In this document: piece by piece, positions 10,941 to 23,000 of the stretch
Numbering within the stretch: position 1 is the stretch's first letter
How the letters are laid out: every line of letters starts with the position of its first letter
Assembly: GCF_000283155.1 (NCBI RefSeq)
Contig: NW_004454229.1
Span: forward strand, 3,743,771-3,807,770
Direction of reading: 5' to 3'
Length of the DNA: 64,000 nt
Source: Ceratotherium simum simum
Lineage: Eukaryota > Chordata > Mammalia > Perissodactyla > Rhinocerotidae
Notes under the pieces: model-generated
Seen by the model: only the letters and a program-made list of their open reading frames with translations
What the model was told of the DNA's origin: nothing
Database searches by the model: none
Translations under genes and position numbers: made by a program

Positions 10941-11063
10941 ATGGGGAACTGCCTCAAATCCCCCACTTCGGATGACATCTCCCTGCTTCACGAGTCTCAG
11001 TCCGACCGGGCTAGTTTTGGCGAGGGGACGGAGCAGGATCAGGAGCCGCCGCCGCCATATCAG
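10941..11063 (+). CDS. RNF11: RNF11 coding exon 1 (residues 1-41)
   Basis: Opens with ATG GGG AAC TGC (Met-Gly-Asn-Cys) and ends at the Gln codon CAG, directly followed by the donor GTAGGG at 11064, so the intron is phase 0. It encodes the lipidation signal, an acidic/serine-rich linker and the PPPY motif (codons 37-40). Reading past the donor gives an unrelated glycine-rich tail, so the splice is needed. Confidence 0.97.
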
Positions 11064-14000
11064 GTAGGGGAGGGTGTGTATTGGGGAGGAGGGGGTGCGA
11101 GGAGCAAAAACAGCTCCAGCCCAGATTGAGGGGGCTTCGGGGCTGTCACTGCCCCTGGCCTCGGCAAGGCCTGGCCTGGGGGGCGTTGACCCCCTTAGGC
11201 CTGGATCCAGGAGTGATTGCTCCCTACTTCCAGAATAGAGGGGATCCTTCACCTCCCCCTCGAGCATGGTGTGGGGATGGTACCCTCTGTCCTTGAGTTC
11301 TGGGATCCGAGTATGTGATCATAGCCCCTTGGCCAGTGACTGGTGGTTCGCTTGTGGAGTTTGGGAGTGACATTTTCCTGCCTTTATGCCTGAATCGTGG
11401 AATCTGAGCTGTGAGGTTTGGGGATGGTTTTCTTATCGCACCGGCAGCTGGATTGTGAGTTCTGGATAGGTGGTTGCCCCCCGCCCCTTTAAATTTTCAT
11501 GTGTGATCGTCGTGTCCTGTCTCCCTCCTCCCCTCTTCCCTTGTCCGTTTGTGTCAGTTGGATCCGGTAGATGTTCATTTCTCCTTCTACTTGGGAGAAG
11601 ACCTTTAAGTGGTCTTCAAGTGATTTTAGTCCCAGCGACATCGAGAGTTACTTGTTTACTTATATGTATATATTAATTTTTAATCCCTCCTCCTTTTGCC
11701 CCACCCCTATGACACACCTTTTAATCACGCTGACTTAATAAAACTTGATTATCTTGAACTTTGGAAACCTTTAAACCTGACTTGAGAAATACCTTCTGTT
11801 ACTCGTTTGTCTCCGTATGTAGCAGACTTCCTCCTAAATAGTTTCATTGCTTTTTGTTCAACAATCAGCAGCCCCAGATGTGTTTACACAATTAATAAAG
11901 AGCTAAGACCTCTTGAGAAACCTCAAAATAGATACGTAGATGTTATAATCCGTAATATATATAAAAACTTTTCCTCTGCTTTTTCGATTTTAAATGATGT
12001 TGATTAAAAACTTTTTCCAGAAGGGCTCGGGTAGTTAAGTGGCTTAATGTTTTTCCTGAAGGAGGTTTAGTTTTCTAACTAGGCAGTTTCCTTTGTTGTT
12101 TCATGTGGTGACATCATTATCTAGTGTTATTCTTTTCTCATTCTTGTGTAAACCGGTGTCTCATCACACCAGAAAAACCTGATCACTTATGCTGGTTTTC
12201 TGGATAAAACCCTTCAGGGGTTTCATATATACCAATAAAGTCCAGTCTTAACTGTGTCATACAGAAGCCTCCATGACTTCTCTCACGTTAGGTATTCCAG
12301 GCCTACCAAATACACCAGCCTGTTCACACCCCTCTGCCTTTGCTCCAGTTGCTCCCTCTGCTTGGAGCCCTTCCCCCAAGGTCAGCCAGGTGAACATCTA
12401 ATCTTCTTTGAGGACTCAGCTCTCTTGTGTCACCTGCTACCTGAAGTTCCTGTATTTCCCTCGCTCCCCCCTGAATCCATGCACTTCCTTGTTTGTGTCC
12501 CCCCCGAACCCTCCCTCTACGCTTCCATGAGCAGCACATATAACACTTGAGTGTTTATCCTTGTTTAGTTAGATGTATGTCTCATCCTTGGGCATTTCCC
12601 TCCTCCCTCAGTGTAAGCTGCATGCAGGTGGAGACCCTGTGTCTCTTGTTTGCTCTTGTATCCCCAGCATCTGGCTCACAGTAAATACTCAGTAACTCTG
12701 GGATAAGTGAAGACTATAAGCCCTTGAGAACAGGGTCTCTGTCCCCAGTGCTTCCAGCAATTTCTGGAATATAAGAAGCACTTAAATGTTGAATGAATTA
12801 ATGAATTTGAATTCCATCTTATGTTTCGTAAGTTTACACACCCATTTCTTACAAAGAATTGTCACAGGGGAAGTCTTAAAAAATCCAAGCTAAATCTGGA
12901 TGTCTTTCCACATCTTTGAAGCAAGTGAATTGTATTTCACTCTTCGTTTCCCTCATAACGTGCTTATTTCAGTTTCATGAGCAAATTTTTTTAGAGGTAT
13001 GAAATTTTATTTCAAAATCTCCTTACACGTTCCCTAGCTCCTTTCCAGACAAATTGAGTATCTTTGATTTATTGCCCTCTTTCTCTTATCCTTATGATAA
13101 TATAGTGTTAAGGATAACTCTTTAGAATTTATGGGAAGTGTATTTGCCTTTTCCAGGAGGACTAGATGATAAGGAGAGTTTTGTTGTTATCATGAAGGAA
13201 CATTCTTTGAAACATGTTATTTGTGACAGTGGGAGTTTTTTGTGGTTGCCTTTTCCTGAAGTGAATGACCCAGATACTGATATGCAAATTTGGTATCAGT
13301 TGGAAGAAGAAAATTTCTTTAAAAGATGGTAACATAAAAAGAAACTTTTGTGGAAAAAATTTTGTCACCCCTGAAGGAAATAAATTCTTAGGAATGATTA
13401 ATTTACATGATCTGAAAAACACCAATCTAAGGTAAATGATTTATATTTTCAGTGAACAGAAGTAACTTATTTTTTCTTCAGAAATAGTATATAATTAACA
13501 GAGCTGCAGGAGTATTGGCTTATTTCTTTAAAGAATAGTCTCAGCTGCAATAAGATTAAAAAAAAATTCTCAGGGGCCAGCCTGGTGGCATAGCAGTTAA
13601 GTTCCCGTGTTCAGCGGCTTGGGGTTCGCCCGTTCAGATCCTGGGCGCGGACCTAGTCACCGCTCATCAAGCCATGTTGAGGAGGTGTCCCATATAGAAG
13701 AACTGGAAGGTCCTACAACTAGGATATACAGCTGTGTACTGGGGCTTTGGAGAGAAAAAAGAAAAAAAGAGGAAGATTGGCAACAGATGTTAGCTCGGGG
13801 CCACTCTTCCTCAAAAAAACAAACAAAAATTCATAAAGGTAATAGCTGATTATAAAGGAACACACTTGGTATTTTGCTGTAGTGAGTAGTTAAAAGATGT
13901 CCTTTGTGTTTGTGTTGCACAATGTGCATATATGCCAAGAGCTCTGTATGGTGAACTTCTGTAAGTTCCAGTTATTTCCTATTAGCAGGATCTGACAGAT

Positions 14001-17000
14001 TTGTTTTATTTGTTCATTTATTTATTTATGGTTAAAAGTAAGTGCTGCACCATTATGGTCAAAATTTATAGGCAGTACATGTTTCTCTCCTGTGTTTCTT
14101 TAGTGGCCTTCCAACAGGTCTCCCTGCTTTCACCATTGCCCTCCCTATACAGCCATGTGGTACCTTTCAGTCAGCGACCCACCTCATGTCCGACCTCATG
14201 TCCGACGGTGGTTCTGTAAGATTAGTACCATATGGCCTGAGTGTGTGGTAGGCTATATCGTCTAGATTTGTGGAAGTACACCCTATGATGTTCACACAAC
14301 GACGAAATCAACTAACCACACATTTCTCAGAACATATCTCCGTCATTAAGCAACGCATGACTATTCTTAACCCACTAATGACCAGTCTGTTCTTAACCCA
14401 GCAGTCAGAGTGATTCTGGTAAAAACAGATCGTGACACTCTGCTCAACCTTCTGTGGATCCCCATTTCATTCAAAGTAAAAGATAAATTCTTTACAGTGT
14501 CCCATAAACCCTACATAGTCTATACCCCCTGCCCCCACACATACTTCTCTTGACACCTGTCCTACTGCCTCCCCCTGCTGGCTTCCCTTTAGCCTCTACG
14601 GCCTCTTTGTCCTGGGATACTCCAGGACCTTTGCCCTGGTTGTGTTCTGTGCCTGGAGTACTCTTCCCCCAGGTATCACCATGGCTGACTCCCTCACCTC
14701 CTTCAAGTCTTTACTCAAATGACACCTTCTTAAACCCTCTCTGACCACCTATTTAGAATTGCACCCTGCTTCAGCACCCTAGCATTCTCCCTTACCCTGT
14801 TCTGTTTTTCCCATGGCATTTATCACTTTCTAACACACTATCTTTACTTACTATATTTATTGTTTATTATCTGTCTCTTCCCACTAGGTGGTAAGCGCCC
14901 TGAGGAAAGGGGATTTAAAAAAAATTGTTTTCCAAGTTCCTAGAACAGTGCCTGGTACACATTAAGCACTCAATTACTGATTGAATAAGTAGATTTCTTT
15001 TAAATAAATTAACATATTTATTTTGAGGCAAGTGCAGTTGAATATCTTATAAGAACTATCCAGGGCCGGCCGTGGCTTAGCGGTTACATGTGCATGCTCC
15101 GCTGCTGGCGGCCCAGGTTCGGATCCCAGGCCCAGGTTCGGATCCCAGGCGCGCACCGACGCACCACTTGTCTGGCCATGCTGAGGCCGCGTCCCACATA
15201 CAGCAACTAGAAGGATGTGCAGCTATGACATACAACTATCTACTGGGGCTTTGGGGGAAAAAAATAAAATAAATAAAATTTAAAAAAAAAGAACTATCCA
15301 TATTCTTAGTGCCTTTTTTCCTTCATTATGGATCATTTTTAAGGAATCAATCCTAAAAATCAAATCCCAATAATATTAAATATAGGAATTGGTTTAAAAT
15401 CATTATTGATAAAATAATTTAGGTGTTTTTTTTTCCTCCCTGTATATATTCTACAAGAAATTGTTTGTTTTTTGAGAAAGTAGTTGAATCCTTATCCTTA
15501 AAGAAATGGGAGGGAAAGATTAGAGCTTTTCTTGAATTAGAAGGTAAAAACAAAGAAATTTGGCATGCTCTCTGCTCTGTCCTTCCTGAATGTTTAAAAA
15601 CAGTAAAATGAAATCTGACCTAATGGCAGTCTTAGAGGGGTTGTGGAGAGGGAGGATAAGTCATGAAAGGCTGGAGAATGAAGGTCTATAAGAGAGAAGG
15701 GCCAGGTAGGCAGCCCAGTGCTGAAAGGTATATGTGAACAGGTTGAGGTACCACTGTGACTCTTAAGACCCCCATTTGTCATATGCTAATTCAAGAGTGG
15801 CACTCTGTTAAAAAGAGCTTAATATTCATTGAACAAATTTTAAAGCCACTTTACAGTATTTCTATCTATCTGTATGTAGAAATAAAGATTGGTGTTTCTC
15901 AGTTTTGCAGTAGTTATATAGTTGGAGATTTACTAATCTCTTCCTCCTGTCATACCTACACTTTGTGATGAATACATTTGAGATTTTAAAATCAGAAGAA
16001 AAGAAGGTATTGTTAATACAGCAGTGAGTGCAAATATAGCTCTGGTTTTGAAGTCAGATGGAACTGAGTTCAAATCCTAGTTGCTACTTGCATGTAACAT
16101 AGGAAGAGAATTTTATATCAGATTATGTTGTGTTTTGAGGAACTTCTTCCGCAAATACCAAAACATAACATTTTGGTTATTTCAAATTGTGACTGAGTAA
16201 AGCTTTCTTCAAGATGTTTTTTTTTTTTAAAAAAAAGCTTGGTCTCTCCTATAGAACTCATTAAAGTAATCTTCCTCCTTTAAAAATCTAGGATATAATA
16301 AAATACTTATTTTTAAGAATTCAAAGCTGTAATAATATATTAATACCTTGTTTTTCTGATATCTTTGTGAAGTTAAATTCAGGTAATTGAAGTTTTTTTT
16401 TATGTATTAGCATTTTGTTTACCACTTTGGTGGAAATTACCCAAAATGTATTTCACATATCTTGTTCTTATTAAACAAATTATTTAACTTAAAAAAAATT
16501 TCCTTTGTGTGAAATTTTATCCCTCCTCTTGAAGTTCTACCTTTTCACTGAGGTGCAGATGAACTCTAGCCTCTTTAATAAACCTTCCCTGACCACTTTT
16601 TTTCTCTCTCACTCTTTATCAAGTTTTTTTTTTTCTTTCTTTTTTTTTGTCTTTCTGAGGAAGACCAGCCCTGAGCTAACATCCAATGCCCATCCTCTTC
16701 TTTTTTGCTGAGGAAGACTGGCCCTGGGCTAACATCCATGCCCATCTTCCTCTACTTTATATGGGACACCGCCACAGCATGGCTTAACAAGCAGTGCGTC
16801 GGTGTGCGCCCGGGATCCGAACCGGCAAACCCCGGGCCACAGCACCAGAGTACGCGCACTTAACCACTTGCGCCACCGGACCGGCCACCTCTCTCACTCT
16901 TGATTTCTTCAAGTACAATACTTTTTGTTTATGATATTTATCTGGAAATCATATGTTACCTTATTAATCAGGTCTTGGTGCTTTAACAGTTACTATTTTT

Positions 17001-20000
17001 CCGATTACAGTTTACTTAAAAATTAGAATGATGTGTTAAGATTTAAAAATTTTTTAAAGTGGAGTGGAGTGGTACCTTACACATTGTAGACACCCAGTGA
17101 CTACTGTGCTGTCAACACCGTAATTGAAGTCCTCATTACCTCCCGGATGACCTAATTGATGTCTCCTCTCCTCCTCATTCATTTCATTCCTCACTGCTGA
17201 TAAATTCTATCCAGATCAGATCCCTTGCTCTTAATCCTTAATGATTCTTCATGACTCATCACTGAAGATCTCTGTCTTAGTATTCCAAGTCACGATCTGG
17301 CTCCTTATATACTTTTTGAGCTTTTTGTAGCCTTGTATACAAGCTATACTCTAGTCAGACTGAACAGTTTGCTATATTCTATGAATGCCTTGTGCTTTCC
17401 ACCCTCTGCCTTTGCTCATTCTATTCCCATTTCCCAGAATGCTCTTCCCTTAATAGTTCCCAATGTAAATTCTAGCTTTCAAGGTCCATCTCAAATGCCA
17501 TGACTCCTTCTCTGATCTCCCCCAACACGAATAACTTTTTAATCTGTACTTCTTTAGCACTTTGTTCGCTATTCTTAGGACACCTTACCCTTCCTGTTTG
17601 ATTTTAATTATTTATAACAATGTCATGTCTCCTCTACTAGAATCCAAGTCTGATGATTCATCTTTGCACTGCTAGAACTATGCTTTTCATATAGCAGGCC
17701 CTCAAATACTTGAATAAATGTGAAAATCAATGATTATGTCTTTCTGTAAGAGTGTGAACTTTTGGAGTTGTTTCCCTCTATATGTTATTCTCAGAATCCT
17801 GTGCTTTAGTATTTGGCCTTTGTACTTTAAAGGGTTCTGCTATTTTTCTCTCCCACATTAACTATTTTATCTGACTATATTCAGTTTTGTCCTGTCACTT
17901 CTAATTTCTAAAGTGCATGAGCTTTGGGAAAGTTAATCTCTTTACATCTTTTTTTAGTTGAGTTTGGTTTGTGCTCTGTGTTGTTCAGCTTGCCTCCGTC
18001 TTTATTTAGTCAATAAGCAAAGATATTTGCTTATTTATTTGTAACTATTGTTGCAGGGGTTTGGTTTATTTGTTTATGCCTGATCTCCCACTCTGGATGT
18101 CCTTTAATTAAGTCTGATTCTTTGCCATTAAGAATGTATGCACTTTTAAGACTAGGACAGTCTCTGTGTCAGAGTTTAATTCTAGAGCTAATTATAGGGT
18201 AACTTGAGAAAGTAGGGGTAATGAGTTGCTTGGTAAAAAAGATCTGAGAACTTGACTTTCTTAAAATATTTTTTAGTTAATACTTTCTAGAAACCTCCAT
18301 ATTTTATTGTAAAATTTAGGTCTTTTAAAATCTTAATATAATACTTTAGGTAGAATGGAATTCTTTTTTTAAAGATCTTAATTATGTTTTTTTCTAAATG
18401 GAAAAATTGTCACAGAATGGCTACTGTAGGTTCTCCCTGACGTTTTTCTTCAACTTGTGCCACTTCTTTCTCTCTGTCTTCTGTCTTTACTGTGTCTCAG
18501 CCAAGTTAAATTTTAGAAATGAGGAGGGACGTGAAAAGAGGATGGTTGTAAATACAGTTGGAATTAGATGTTATATTTCTGTCATCTTGCCTCAAGCCAT
18601 TTGGGAATATAGTTATCGTCTATGTATTAACCTTCCTTCAAGCAAAGAGTTAGGGATGATGTATTTCTGTCCTGTGTTCAAATAGGTTATTAAAATATAG
18701 GCTGTAACAAATTTCCAGAGATTGATTCCTTACCAGTAACTTTTAATATTGAGTTTAACAAATATTTATGATATTGTTAACATGCTCAGAATTCAGAATT
18801 TTTGCAGTTGTGATATAAATGAAAGAAAGAATGAGGTGGTATAGATACTAAAGACTCAGAGTAGAAATATGAGTGAAAGATGTGAGGAAAAGCTGGCTTA
18901 TAGACAGCCAAAGTGTGTGTTTTTGATAGCAGAAGAGATCGCTACATGCAATTGAAAAGTAAAGTGATAAGGGAGAACTAAATATATTTTCTGCTCTTGG
19001 GGAATCTGCCTGACCTTTTGATTTTGATATTCAAGTTGGCTTTATGGTGTGTTGCTTTTGAAGTCTTAGGAGAGTTCCTTATTTTAACTGATTAAAGAAT
19101 GCTTTGAGATCAGTTTAATATGAATGCACATATACCTATCTTTTAATTAAATAGCCAACCTGGAGTGTGATCCCAGGGGCCAGTTGAGTAATTATCTTGT
19201 TACTTAATCTAGAGAGCATACAGTAAGATAACTAAGGGATCTGGAAGTCTGAGAATGAAGAAAGCAATATTCCAGGTATATTTGTTTCTAAATTTATTAA
19301 AGTTTTCTGAGTTCTTATGAAGCTTTAATGGCTTTAAAGCAGAGTGAGATTTTTATAACTGACCCAATTAGTTAAAATTGCATATAATTTTGTATAACAA
19401 TTTAATTCTTATATTTGTGGAAAAAAAGAAGTTTATCATAAACTGAGTGGAAAGGCTTAAGGATAAAAACCAGGACACCTAGTTTCTTCTGTCAGTCAAC
19501 AAGTATGTGTTAGGCACCAAGGGGAAAGGAGAAATGAGTCCTTTACCCCTAAGGAGTTACCATTTTAGTTAAGGGGACAAGATTAATGTCTATACATGAA
19601 GCATTTATTGGTTCATTGTGAAATAGTAATAATCAAGTATTAAATAGTTTGATGTAGACTTTTGAAGTTGAGGAATCAATTTGTGATAGCAGTGAATCAC
19701 AGATTTACTTTTTAGCTTTTGAAGACTTCAAATGAAATCTTATGTGAACATTGGTGTAAAAAATGAACATAAGCAAAAGATCTTTCCTGATTAAACTGTG
19801 GGGTGCAGGGGGGTTTTAGACCTGAAATAATCATCATCAGTAGGTGATGAGCATGAATTTAGAGGGAGTTGTATAATCTTGTACAGTGAAAGTGTAATAT
19901 GTGTATGTGTGTGTGTAAGTAAACCTTTTTATTGTTTATATACAATAAAGAGTACATCTTTAACAGTACAGCTAATAGTATCTTAACTGTATGGCCCAGT

Positions 20001-23000
20001 GAACTTTTACATATTATAACCACCATCAAGATATAGCCTATTTCCAACCCCCCAAAAGGCTCCCTCATACCCCCTCCAACAGTCAATACCTGTTTCCCAA
20101 AGGTAACCACTATTCTGACCTCTTATCACCGTATATTTGTTTTGCCTGGTTTTGAGCTTAAATAGAATAATTTGTTCAGCATTGTTTGTAAAATTCATTT
20201 ATGTTGTTAAATATATGTGGCAGTAGTCCATATTGTTTTTCATTGCTGTACAGTATTGTATAAATGTGCATTTTAAAAAATCCATTCTAGTATTGGTATA
20301 TATTTGGGTTGTGTTGGTTTTTGGCTGTATAAATCTATGAGCATTCTTTTTGTGTACGTAAGCACCGATTTATTTTGGGTGTATACCCAGGAGTGGAATT
20401 GGTGGGTAGTGGAGCAGATATATATTTAGTTTGTCCTACAACATTTTATTACAGAAATTTTCAAAAATAAAGAGAAGTCACAGAATTGTTTGAACACCTG
20501 TATTCCCACCACTTAGATTCTGTAGTTAACATTTTGCTGTATTTGTCTTAACACATATCCGTCCCTCTATCGATCCATCCTATTTTTTGACACATTTCAA
20601 AATAAGTTGCCAAATAGTTTTCCAAAGTGATTTCACCAATTTACATTCCTGTCAGCAATGGATGAGAATTCTGTTTGCTCTACATCCTTACCAGCACCTG
20701 GTACTGTCACTCCGTTTTATTTTAGACATTCTGATAAGTGCGTAGAAGTATGTTGTTGTGGTTTTAATTGGCATTTCCCCAATGAGAAATGTATACCAAC
20801 ATGCATACTAGTATGTGGTCTTTTGTGGCTGGCCTGTTTCACTTAGCATAATGTTTTCTCAAGATTCGTCTATATTGTAGCATGTGTCATGACATCATTC
20901 CTTTTTATTGTGAAATATTCTGTTCTATGGCTCTACCACATTTTGTTTAGCCATTCATCAGTTGATGAACATTTGGGTTTCCACTTTTGGCTCTCATGAA
21001 TGTTGCTGTGAACATTTGTGTACAAGTTTTTATGGACGTGTTTTCATTTCTCTTGGTTATACACCAAGTGGTTATACACTTAGCGGAATTGCTGTGTCAT
21101 GTAATTCCATGTTTAATCTTCTGAGGAACTGCCTAACAATTTTCCAAAGCACTTGCACCATTTTACATTCCCACCAGCAGTGCACAAGGGTTCCAGTTTC
21201 TACACATTGTCACCAAAACTTGTTATTATCGTCTTTTTTATTATAACCATCCTAGTGGCTATAAAATGGTATCTCGTGGTTTTGATTGCATTTCCCTAAA
21301 GGCTAATAATTTTGAGCATCTTTTTGTGTGCTTTTTGGCCATTTGTATATCTTCTTTGGAGAAAGGTCTGTTCAGATCCTTTGCCCATTTTTAATCATGT
21401 TGTCTTTGTATATTGAGTTCTAAGAGTTCTTTATACGTTCTAGTCCCTTGTCAGATGTATGATCTGCAAAAGTTTTATCCCATTTTGTTGGTTGTTTTTT
21501 CACTTTGTTGATGGTGTTATTTGAGGCACAAAAGTTATTCTGATGAGGTCCAATTTATTTATTTATTTTTTGTTGCTTGAGCTTTTGGTGCTGTGTCTTA
21601 GAAAGTTTTGTCTAACCCAAGGTCACAAAGATGTGCTTCTATGTTTTCCTGTAAGAGTTATATTTTTAGCTCTCACATTTCGGTATATGATCCATTTTCA
21701 GTTAATTTTTGTGAGTAGTGTAAGGAAGGCTCAGATTTATTCTTTTGCATGTGACTATCCTGTTGTTATTGCACCATTTGTTAAAAGAACATTCTTTCCC
21801 CGTTGTCTTGGCATTCCTGCCCAAAATCAGTTGTCCATAAGTGTAAGTGTTTATTTCTGGATTCTTCAATTATGGCCTATTGACCTATCCTAATGTTAGT
21901 ACTACATTAGCTTTATAATAAGTTGTGAAATCAGGAAGTGTGAATCTTTCAACTTTGTTCTAATTATTCAACATTGTTTTGGCTGTTCTTAGTCCTTTGT
22001 GATTCCATATGGATTTTAGGATCAGCTATTAATTTCTGCAAATAAGCCTGCTGGGATTTTGATAGGGCCACTTTTAATTTTTCTTTTAATGAACCTACTG
22101 TGAAACATCATTATCACCCAAAGTCCATAGTTTACATTAGGGTTCACTCTTGGTGTTGTACACTCTGTGAGTTTGGACGAATGTATAATGACGTGGGTTC
22201 ACCATTATAGCATCATATAGAATAGTTTCCCTGCCCTAAAAATCCTCTGTGTTCCACCTATTCATCCCTCCCTCCCCACTAACCCCTGACAACCGTTGAT
22301 CCTTTTGCTGTCTCCATAGTTTTGCCTTTTTCCAAATGTCATATAGTTGGAATCATACAGTATGTAGCCTTTTCAGATTGGCTTCTTTCACTTAGTAGTA
22401 TGCATTTAAGTTTCCTTTAGTAATATGCATTTGAGGTTCCTCCATGTCTTTTCATGGCTTGATAGCTCATTTCTTTTTAGCACTGAGTAGTTATTCCATT
22501 GTCGTCTTGTATCACGGTTTAGTTATCCATTCATGTGCTGAAGGACGTCTTGCTTGCTTCCAAGTTTTGACAGTTGAATAAAGCTGCTATAAACATCCAT
22601 GTGCAGGTTTTTGGGTAGACATAAGTTTTCGGCTCCTTTGGGTAGATACCAAGGAGTACAATTGCTAGATTATATGGTAAGAGTATGTTTAGTTTTGTAA
22701 GAAACTGCCAAACTGTCTTCCAAAGTGGCTATGCCATTTTGCATTCCCACCAGCAGTGAGTGCGAGTTCCTGTTGCTCCACATCCTCACCAGCATTTCAT
22801 GTCACTGTTTTGGATTTTCACCATTCTAATAGGTGTATAGTAGTGTGTGTGTTTTAATTTGCAATTCTCAGTGTGCCTACCCTCCCCCCACTTAGGTGGG
22901 ACAGGATGGGAAGAGGGGAATGGAGTTGGATATTTCCCCTCCCCCATGTAGAAGGCTAGGGCCAGCTGGATTTGAGTATTTCCATTTCCTCCAATAGGTT

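Larger units (their letters stand above)
10370..11070 (+). promoter_or_regulatory. RNF11: CpG island promoter of RNF11
   Basis: The sequence changes sharply from AT-rich to very GC-rich with dense CpG, covering about 570 bases upstream of the RNF11 start codon and the exon 1 donor. A GC box (GGGGGCGGG, 10417-10425) and a TGACGCA element (10447-10453) are visible, but no TATA box. This is typical of a broadly expressed housekeeping promoter. The exact transcription start cannot be read from sequence; somewhere in 10400-10520 is likely. Confidence 0.85.

Noticed and set aside
10315..11267. Two long - strand frames (191 and 219 codons) over the RNF11 promoter and exon 1
   Set aside because: They are Gly/Arg/Pro/Ala-rich and come from GC-rich DNA with few stop codons. 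They run antisense across RNF11 exon 1 and show no domain.
21543..21893. 116-codon hydrophobic frame
   Set aside because: Antisense reading of L1 ORF2.
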